47,876 nt of DNA from Pseudomonadota bacterium (GTDB lineage Bacteria > Pseudomonadota > Alphaproteobacteria > SP197): contig JAQCLG010000009.1 of the NCBI GenBank assembly GCA_027592745.1, forward strand, positions 1 to 47,876, in the 5' to 3' direction. The notes under the pieces are model-generated. The model ran no database searches and was not told where the DNA came from. It worked only from the letters and a program-made list of their open reading frames with translations. This document shows positions 40,740 through 47,876 of this stretch, in pieces. The stretch's first letter is position 1. The number at the start of each line of letters is the position of its first letter. The position numbers and the translations under genes were made by a program.

Positions 40740-41452
40740 CGCCGCGTCACCTCCGGGGTGAACTGGTAGCCGCCGCCCCGCACGGTCTTGATCAGGCGCG
40801 GCTCGCCCGGATCGGCCTCGATCTTGCGCCGCAGCCGCGAGAGCTGGACATCGATGCTGCGGTCGAAGGGCTGGGCCGTGCGTCCCTTGGCGAAGGTGAG
40901 CAACTGGTCCCGGTCGAGCACGCGTCGCGGGTGCTCGAGGAAGGCGACAAGCAGGTCGAATTCGCCGGCGGTGAGGCTGACCATGGCGCCTTCGGGGTCG
41001 AGCAGCTCGCGCCGCGCGACATCCAGGCTCCACCCGGCAAAGGCGAAGGTGGTGCCAGCTTCCTCCCCGGCCACGGCCTGGCCGGAGGCGCGGCGCAGCA
41101 CGGCACGGAGGCGCGCCAGCAGTTCGCGGGGATTGAAGGGTTTGGTGACGTAGTCGTCGGCGCCCAGTTCCAGGCCGACGATGCGGTCGGTGTCCTCGGC
41201 CAGAGCAGTCAGCATGATCACCGGCACGGTCGAGATCTGGCGCAGCTTGCGGCAGATCTCGAAACCGCCCTCGCCCGGCAGCATCAGATCCAGAACCACG
41301 AGGTCGACGCTTTCGTCGCGCACGGCGCGCAGGGCACGCTCGCCATCCGGCGCCGTCAGCGCCGCCAGGCCGTGCTTGTCGAGGAAGCGGGCCAGCAGGT
41401 CACGGATCTCGGGGTCGTCATCGACGACGAGGATGGTGGGCGTGGTGCTCAT
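40736..41452 (-). CDS. OmpR-type response regulator, partner of the adjacent kinase
   Basis: The 238-residue protein has a receiver domain with VVDDDPEIRDLLARFL, phospho-acceptor Asp55 in VVLDLMLPGEGG, and Lys in YVTKPFNPRELLARL. Its winged-helix DNA-binding domain has LTAGEFDLLVAFLEHPRRVLDRDQLL, DRSIDVQLSRLRRKIEADPGEPRLIKTVRGGGYQF. This form is close to OmpR in length. The signal and target of the pair are unknown; envelope stress or osmotic control would be usual. The 200 bases upstream lead to the divergent gene at 41653. They hold no clear palindrome, and the run CCCGCCCCCGCCCGGCGC there is GC-rich. Confidence 0.94.
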   Translation of the reverse strand: MSTTPTILVVDDDPEIRDLLARFLDKHGLAALTAPDGERALRAVRDESVDLVVLDLMLPGEGGFEICRKLRQISTVPVIMLTALAEDTDRIVGLELGADDYVTKPFNPRELLARLRAVLRRASGQAVAGEEAGTTFAFAGWSLDVARRELLDPEGAMVSLTAGEFDLLVAFLEHPRRVLDRDQLLTFAKGRTAQPFDRSIDVQLSRLRRKIEADPGEPRLIKTVRGGGYQFTPEVTRR

Positions 41453-41652
41453 GCTCCTGACATAGAGGCTGGCGCGGGCAGGCGGGACAAGAATCGGGTA
41501 ACGGCGCGTAACAGCCCCGCCCCCGCCCGGCGCACCGTTACAAACGGTTACCAAACGATGCCCATGGTGCAACGCAGGAGACACCGGCCCCGCCCACATT
41601 CCTCGCAACGCCGCAGACAACGCCCCGGCCAGCAGACGAGGAGACCGATGCC

Positions 41653-42192
41653 ATGACGATCGCCCGCACGTTCATCCGGGGCAGCACCCTTGCCCTGGGC
41701 CTGACGCTGGCCGCAACCGGCGCCCTTGCCGGCGGCAACCACACCGCTGCGGGGTCCGTCGGCGCCGTGTGCCAGGCCTGCCAGCCCCACAACGACGTGC
41801 GGCCCGACCAGCATCGCAGGGCCAAAGCCGAGCACCGCCCCGGCATGGTCCGGGCCGTCGCCCAGCCGCCCCGCATGGCGCCGGTCCCCCAGCCTGTCCA
41901 GCCCCACCAGCAGATCCCCCGGCCCATCGTGTGCCAGCCAGGCTCCCCCGGCCAGGCACACCCGCGCCCCCGGGCAACGCAGCTCGCCCGCCGCCGGCAT
42001 CATCGCCGCGGCGGGCGATTGTGTTCCGGGACGGCCGGCAAAGGCGGCGCCGTCAGGCGGTTACCGCGCCGTCGATCTCCTCATCGCTCACGATGTCGGT
42101 GCCGAAGGAGAAGGTGCCCTCCTGCGCCATCTCGGTGGCGAGCGCGCCAAGCCGGCCATAGACGGAGCGGAACAGCTTGCCCCCGGTGCTGA
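41653..42192 (+). CDS. Possible secreted proline/glutamine/histidine-rich protein
   Basis: ATG 41653 opens a frame with a good signal peptide (RTFIRGSTLALGLTLAATGALAGG, cleavage likely near residue 27) and then VGAVCQACQPHNDVRPDQH with a CxxC. Pro-, Gln- and Arg-rich sequence follows, ending in a very Arg-rich tail. The last 140 bases run antisense into the PEP mutase-family gene, so the C-terminus (about residues 130-179) is doubtful. The real protein may be shorter, frame-shifted or absent. GAGGAGACCGATGCC precedes the start; a ribosome site is present. No family is recognised. Confidence 0.35.
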   Translation: MTIARTFIRGSTLALGLTLAATGALAGGNHTAAGSVGAVCQACQPHNDVRPDQHRRAKAEHRPGMVRAVAQPPRMAPVPQPVQPHQQIPRPIVCQPGSPGQAHPRPRATQLARRRHHRRGGRLCSGTAGKGGAVRRLPRRRSPHRSRCRCRRRRCPPAPSRWRARQAGHRRSGTACPRC

Positions 42193-42883
42193 TGCGCGCC
42201 ACGCCGAGCGCGGCCAGCCGCGCCACGCTTGTGGTGCGCCATTGCTCGACCACGACATTGAGCGGCCCCCCGGTTTCGCCCACCAAGCGGCGCACCGTCT
42301 CGTCGTCCGTCGGACCCGGCGCGTAGAAGCAGTCGGCCCCGGCCTCCCGGTAGCGCTGCAGCCGCCGGATCGCCTCGCCCAGCGGATCGTCGTGGCCGTA
42401 CAGGAAACATTCGGCCCGGGCGGTCAGCGTGAAGGCGATGCCGGAGGCATCGGCCGCCGCCCTTGCGCCCGCGATCCGTTCGGAGGCCAGCCCGATGTCG
42501 TAGTAGGGCCGCTGCCGGTCGCCGGTGAAATCCTCGATGCCAGCGCCCGCGAAACCTTCCGCGATCGCCAACCGGATGCAGGCGGCGACCTCCTCGGGCG
42601 CATCGCCGTAGCCGTTCTCCAGGTCGCCGTTGACCGGCAGGTCGACCGCGCGCGCGATGGCCCCGTGGCGCGCCAGGGTGACGTCCCGCGGCGCGGCACC
42701 CGGGCCGTCGGGCAGGCCGTGGGCCCAGTTGATGCCCGCACTGGTGGTCGCGATGGCAGGAAAGCCGCGGGCGGCAAGCAGGCGGGCGCTGGCGACGTCC
42801 CAGGCATTGGGCATGACGAAGGGTTTGCCCGCAGCATGCAGGTCGCGGAAACGGCGGGCCTTCTCGGCAAGCCGGGTTGTCAT
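42053..42883 (-). CDS. Isocitrate lyase/PEP mutase family enzyme
   Basis: The 276-residue enzyme has the PEP mutase/ICL superfamily barrel. MPNAWDVASARLLAARGFPAIATTSAG, then VNGDLENGYGDAPEEVAA, AGAGIEDFTGDRQ and DCFYAPGPTDDETVRRL, are the family's Mg-binding and loop segments. The ICL/PrpB catalytic KKCGH-type loop is missing, so it is not an isocitrate lyase. It may act on oxaloacetate or a phosphonate-type substrate, or be a C-C lyase of unknown substrate. ATG 42883 has GGGGAGG upstream. It is divergent from dnaK with 233 bases between; TCTGT-CCGA-ACAGA at 42901-42914 in front of it could be an operator. Confidence 0.85.
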   Translation of the reverse strand: MTTRLAEKARRFRDLHAAGKPFVMPNAWDVASARLLAARGFPAIATTSAGINWAHGLPDGPGAAPRDVTLARHGAIARAVDLPVNGDLENGYGDAPEEVAACIRLAIAEGFAGAGIEDFTGDRQRPYYDIGLASERIAGARAAADASGIAFTLTARAECFLYGHDDPLGEAIRRLQRYREAGADCFYAPGPTDDETVRRLVGETGGPLNVVVEQWRTTSVARLAALGVARISTGGKLFRSVYGRLGALATEMAQEGTFSFGTDIVSDEEIDGAVTA

Positions 42884-42927
42884 GGCCCCTCCCCTTGTTG
42901 TCTGTCCGAACAGAACATGAATGGAAG

Positions 42928-42996
42928 GGGCGGCAAAGCCCCCTCCAGTGGCCCCTAAGGGACTCCAAAGGCACGGCTTTTGGCGCTTTGCCGCCC
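42928..42996. repeat. Perfect 11-bp inverted repeat upstream of dnaK
   Basis: GGGCGGCAAAG (42928-42938) and CTTTGCCGCCC (42986-42996) are perfect reverse complements 47 bases apart. The right arm ends at the first base of the sigma-32 -35 element. The structure may be an upstream operator of dnaK, a terminator-like stem for reads from either side, or a chance repeat. Confidence 0.4.
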
Positions 42997-43023
42997 TTGC
43001 ACGACCGTGACGAGGCCCTATAT
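42996..43023 (+). promoter_or_regulatory. Sigma-32 (RpoH)-type promoter for dnaK
   Basis: CTTGC at 42996-43000 and CCCTATAT at 43016-43023 fit the alphaproteobacterial heat-shock consensus (CTTG, 17-18 bases, CYTATnT). The gap is 17 bases between CTTG and CCTATAT. The start codon of dnaK is 93 bases downstream, leaving a leader of about 85 bases. Confidence 0.7.
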
Positions 43024-43116
43024 CACTGACAACCTCTGTGGACTTAATCGGGGATCCAGCCGCGGGCGCCGCCAAGCGGGCCCCTTTGGATCCGCCAGCA
43101 AGGAGCCGGAAGCATC

Positions 43117-45039
<1,923 letters not shown>

Positions 45040-45059
45040 TCCCGGTCGATCTGGAACCC

Positions 45060-45100
45060 GGACGCGGGTTGCGACGGTTTCGCCGACGCAGCCCGCGTCC
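45060..45100 (+). terminator. Strong hairpin between dnaK and dnaJ
   Basis: GGACGCGGGTTGCG (45060-45073) pairs with CGCAGCCCGCGTCC (45087-45100) as a 14-base stem with one G:U pair; the loop has 13 bases. It begins 21 bases after the dnaK stop. The sequence TGCTTTGATG follows. It may be a leaky terminator that makes dnaJ less abundant than dnaK, or an mRNA-end stabiliser after processing. Confidence 0.6.
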
Positions 45101-45129
45101 TGCTTTGATGACGATGTGGGCGGAGTAGC

Positions 45130-46278
45130 ATGGCCAAGCGGGATTTCTACGACGTGCTGGGCGTGCAGCGCGGCGCCGATGCCGCCGAGATCAAATCGGC
45201 CTACCGCAAGCTGGCGATGAAGTTCCACCCGGACCGCAATCCGGGCGATGCCGAGGCCGAGGGACGCTTCAAGGAAGCCAACGAGGCCTACGAGATCCTC
45301 AAGGACGCCGACAAGCGGGCCGCCTATGACCAGTTCGGTCACGCGGCCTTCGACGGCGGCATGGGCGCTGCGCGCGGCAATCCCGGCGATTTCGCCTCCA
45401 GCTTCGCCGATGTCTTCGACGACCTGTTCGGCGACTTCATGGGCGGCGGCGGACGCCGCCGGGGCGGCGGGCGCGGCAGTTCCGGCCAGCGCGGCGCCGA
45501 CCTGCGCTACAACATGGAAATCACCCTGGAGGAAGCCTACCAGGGCAAGCAGACCAAGATTCGCGTGCCTTCGGCCGTGGCCTGCGAGAGCTGCAACGGC
45601 AGCGGCGCCGAGGATCCCAGCGCCACCAAGGCCTGCGCCACCTGCGGCGGCCACGGCAAGGTGCGCGCCCAGCAGGGCTTCTTCTCGATCGAACGCGCCT
45701 GCCCGACCTGCGGCGGCATGGGCCAGGTCATCGCCGATCCCTGCAAGGTCTGTTCGGGTTCGGGCCGCGTACAGAAGGACAAGAGCCTCAACGTCACGAT
45801 TCCCCAGGGTGTCGACGACGGCATGCGCATCCGCCTGACGGGCGAAGGCGAGGCCGGGCTGCGCGGCGGCGCCGCAGGCGATCTCTATCTCTTCCTTTCG
45901 ATCAAGCCGCACCAGATCTTCCAGCGCGACGGCACGACAATCTTCTGCCCGGTACCGATTCCGCTGACCACCGCGGCGCTGGGCGGCACCATCGAGGTGC
46001 CCACCATCGACGGCAAGCGCGCCAAGGTCGCAGTGCCCACGGGGACCCAGAGCGGGCGCCAGTTCCGCCTGCGCGGCAAGGGCATGACCACGGTGCGCGG
46101 CGCCGGCCGCGGCGACATGCTGATCGAGACCGTGGTCGAGACTCCGGTCAACCTGACGGCCAGGCAGAAGGAACTGCTGAAGGAATTCGAGAAAGCCGGT
46201 GGCAGTTCCACGACCAATCCCGAAACCGACGGCTTCTTTGCCAAGGTCAAGGAGCTTTGGCAGGACCTGACCGAGTAG
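45130..46278 (+). CDS. dnaJ: Chaperone protein DnaJ (Hsp40)
   Basis: The 382-residue co-chaperone stimulates DnaK ATPase and presents substrates. It has a J domain with HPD at residues 33-35 ([10 protein letters not shown]), a Gly-rich region with [17 protein letters not shown], and four zinc-binding CxxCxGxG repeats: [24 protein letters not shown] and [10 protein letters not shown]-terminal substrate-binding domain with LTLPIP-type sequences ([23 protein letters not shown]) follows. All are complete. GGAG precedes ATG 45130. It ends in TAG. It is co-oriented with dnaK, with the hairpin between them. Confidence 0.97.
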   Translation: MAKRDFYDVLGVQRGADAAEIKSAYRKLAMKFHPDRNPGDAEAEGRFKEANEAYEILKDADKRAAYDQFGHAAFDGGMGAARGNPGDFASSFADVFDDLFGDFMGGGGRRRGGGRGSSGQRGADLRYNMEITLEEAYQGKQTKIRVPSAVACESCNGSGAEDPSATKACATCGGHGKVRAQQGFFSIERACPTCGGMGQVIADPCKVCSGSGRVQKDKSLNVTIPQGVDDGMRIRLTGEGEAGLRGGAAGDLYLFLSIKPHQIFQRDGTTIFCPVPIPLTTAALGGTIEVPTIDGKRAKVAVPTGTQSGRQFRLRGKGMTTVRGAGRGDMLIETVVETPVNLTARQKELLKEFEKAGGSSTTNPETDGFFAKVKELWQDLTE

Positions 46279-46404
46279 CCGCCGCCCAGCCCGACGGGCA
46301 ACGGCGCGCCCGGACATGCGTTTCCCTGTCATGGCCCCGCCGTGTTTTCGCCATGCCGGCGATGCAGGCTGCCACCCTACAGCCCATCTCCACGGGAGAC
46401 CTCC

Positions 46405-47214
46405 ATGCGCAAACTTCTTCTGGCCGGTGCCGCCGTGGTCGCCCTGACTGCCGGCGCCAGCGCCGAGAATCAGGTGATCCTCGAGCCAATCATCGCTGCC
46501 TGTGCCGACGGCCTGACCGTGGCCGATCACAACCGCGACGGCTGGGTCACACGCGAGGAGGCGGAAATGGCCTTTCCGGCCCATTTCGAGCTGCTCGACG
46601 GCGATGCCGATGGCACCGTCACGATGGCCGAGTTCATGAGTTGCCGGGCCGGCTCGGGCATCCGTACCACGACCAAGCTGAGCGGCACGCTGCGCGCCAG
46701 CCACCCCGTCTTTGCCGCCGACCTTAACGGCGACCGCCAGATCGATGCCGCGGAGTGGACCGCCAAGGCCCAGGAACTCTACGCCGGCGCTCCAAAGAGC
46801 GCGGGCATGATCAACAACACCACCTTCGACGGTGCGATGGACGGCTTTGCCCTGCTCGCAGTCCAGGCCGACAGCAACGGCGACGACATGGTCGGCACGG
46901 TCGAGGCCGGCAACGCCATCACCCAGGGCTTCACCCTGGCCGATGCCAACCGCAACGGCACCGTGAGCTTCGCTGAATTCGCCACACGCGATGTGGCCCC
47001 CGACGTCACCGACACCACCGCCGATACCGCCGCGCTCTCCGCGCGCCTGTCGGAGGTCTGGCGCAAGATGGACAGCGACGGCAGCGGCGGCGTGACCTTC
47101 GAGGAATTCCATGCCGCGGGCAGCGCCCGCTTCGAGCGGACCGCAGCCGAGGCCGGCTCGGACCCCGATGTCGCTGTGCCCGTCTCCGCGCTGCAGGCAG
47201 CGCCGGTACAGTAG
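46405..47214 (+). CDS. Secreted protein with six EF-hand-type loops
   Basis: The 269-residue protein has a signal peptide (MRKLLLAGAAVVALTAGASA, probable cleavage near residue 20). Six EF-hand loops start at Asp41 (DHNRDGWVTREE), Asp65 (DGDADGTVTMAE), Asp106 (DLNGDRQIDAAE), Asp156 (DSNGDDMVGTVE), Asp180 (DANRNGTVSFAE) and Asp223 (DSDGSGGVTFEE). Loops 1-3, 5 and 6 have the usual D-x-D/N-x-D/N-G spacing and a terminal Glu; loop 4 lacks the Gly in the usual place (DDM). The protein probably binds calcium in the periplasm. It is placed between dnaJ and dapB, has GGGAG before ATG 46405, and ends in TAG. Function is unknown. Confidence 0.85.
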   Translation: MRKLLLAGAAVVALTAGASAENQVILEPIIAACADGLTVADHNRDGWVTREEAEMAFPAHFELLDGDADGTVTMAEFMSCRAGSGIRTTTKLSGTLRASHPVFAADLNGDRQIDAAEWTAKAQELYAGAPKSAGMINNTTFDGAMDGFALLAVQADSNGDDMVGTVEAGNAITQGFTLADANRNGTVSFAEFATRDVAPDVTDTTADTAALSARLSEVWRKMDSDGSGGVTFEEFHAAGSARFERTAAEAGSDPDVAVPVSALQAAPVQ

Positions 47215-47283
47215 GACGACGACGGCGGCAGGCCACAGCCCGCCGGGATTCCCTTCCGCCGGGTTCTGGCCTATGCAGGCGCC

Positions 47284-47876
47284 ATGACGACACGCATCGG
47301 CATCGCCGGATGCGGCGGGCGCGTCGGGCGCCTGCTCATCCGCACCATCCACGAAACGCCCGGCGCGTCGGTTGCCGCCGGGAGCGTACGTCCCGAGGAC
47401 GACGCAGTCGGGCGCGATCTGGGCGAACTGGCCGGCATCGCGGCGATCGGTGTCGTCGCCACCGGTTCCGCGCAGGCCCTGTTCGAAGCCAGCGACGTGG
47501 TGATCGACTTCACCACGCCGCAGGCCACACTCGAACACGCCGCCATCGCGCGCGCGACCGGCACGGCCATGGTGATCGGCACCACCGGCATCGAAGCAGC
47601 AGGTCGGGCGGAACTGGAAGAGGCCGCCGGCAGCACCGCCATCGTCCTTGCCGCCAACATGAGCCTGGGCATCAATCTGCTGCTGGGCATCACGCGCAGG
47701 ATTGCCGCAGCGCTGGACGAGGACTTCGACATCGAGATCGTCGAGATGCACCACCGCCACAAGGTCGATGCTCCCTCGGGCACCGCACTCGCCCTGGCCC
47801 GGGCCGCCGCGGACGGCCGCGGGGTGGCGCTGGAGGAGGCAGCCGATCGCGGCCGCGACGGTGTCACCGGCCCGCG
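47284..47876 (+). CDS. dapB: 4-hydroxy-tetrahydrodipicolinate reductase, 5' part (cut by window edge)
   Basis: The first 197 codons are visible. DapB makes tetrahydrodipicolinate in the lysine and diaminopimelate pathway, with NAD(P)H. The nucleotide-binding site is TRIGIAGCGGRVGRLL; the usual Met of GRMG is Val15-16 region here (GRVG). DVVIDFTTPQATLEHAA, VIGTTG, and NMSLGINLL are the other family segments. The catalytic MHHRHKVDAPSGTAL lies at residues 155-169, with His159 and Lys160 as expected. The C-terminus, about 70 residues more, lies outside. ATG 47284 was chosen. dnaK-dnaJ-dapB is a known order in alphaproteobacteria; an EF-hand gene is inserted here. Confidence 0.93.
   Translation, partial: MTTRIGIAGCGGRVGRLLIRTIHETPGASVAAGSVRPEDDAVGRDLGELAGIAAIGVVATGSAQALFEASDVVIDFTTPQATLEHAAIARATGTAMVIGTTGIEAAGRAELEEAAGSTAIVLAANMSLGINLLLGITRRIAAALDEDFDIEIVEMHHRHKVDAPSGTALALARAAADGRGVALEEAADRGRDGVTGP

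Overview
The window is a high-GC chromosomal segment of an alphaproteobacterium, most likely Rhodospirillales or Geminicoccales-like. The evidence is the block hemW-rdgB-rph | hrcA-grpE, a dnaK-dnaJ-dapB order with an alphaproteobacterial sigma-32 type promoter, the LonB-like protease beside a small PRC-barrel gene, and frequent GTGA/ATGA stop-start overlaps. I saw no tRNA, rRNA, insertion sequence, prophage or CRISPR array. No gene-free stretch exceeds 300 bases.

Layout. 1-3023 (minus): start of an L,D-transpeptidase gene, a LonB-like protease, and a decayed PRC-barrel gene. 3024-3292 is a palindrome-rich divergent region in front of an OmpR-type regulator. 3987-6594 (minus): pyrE, an MFS carrier and an aminoglycoside-phosphotransferase-fold kinase. 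6759-9935 (plus): a metallo-beta-lactamase-fold hydrolase, a methyltransferase, and a class III nucleotide cyclase whose reading frame holds an internal TAG. 10020-13167 (plus): a run of small hydrophobic proteins around one short-chain dehydrogenase.

13172-25795 (minus) is an unusual chain of eleven abutting or overlapping genes. MurG-like glycosyltransferase, two GT4 glycosyltransferases, a histidine phosphatase, a second MurG-like protein, a polysaccharide-deacetylase-like protein and a two-helix membrane protein come first; a complete Opp/Yej-type peptide ABC importer follows. Divergent from it (25944-30097, plus) lie a 908-residue ABC exporter-like protein with a degenerate, expanded nucleotide-binding region, a cyclic-nucleotide-binding protein, a small methyltransferase and an Hpt-domain protein. 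I infer that the two divergent sets form an uncharacterised glycoconjugate synthesis and export locus with second-messenger and phosphorelay inputs. This is the best candidate in the window for an undescribed system.

30126-39269 is housekeeping: glutathione synthetase, a BON lipoprotein, YraN, a small membrane protein where rsmI would often be, an LpoA-like lipoprotein, HemW, RdgB, RNase PH, HrcA, GrpE and a secreted PRC-barrel protein with an apparent CTG start. 39342-41452 is an EnvZ/OmpR-like two-component pair. 41653-42883 holds a doubtful secreted protein and a PEP mutase-family enzyme. 43117-47876 holds dnaK, dnaJ, a secreted six-EF-hand protein and the 5' part of dapB.

Two conserved genes carry in-frame TAG codons and two have non-ATG triplets where a start is expected. 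These may be real decay, rare decoding or sequence error, and are listed separately.
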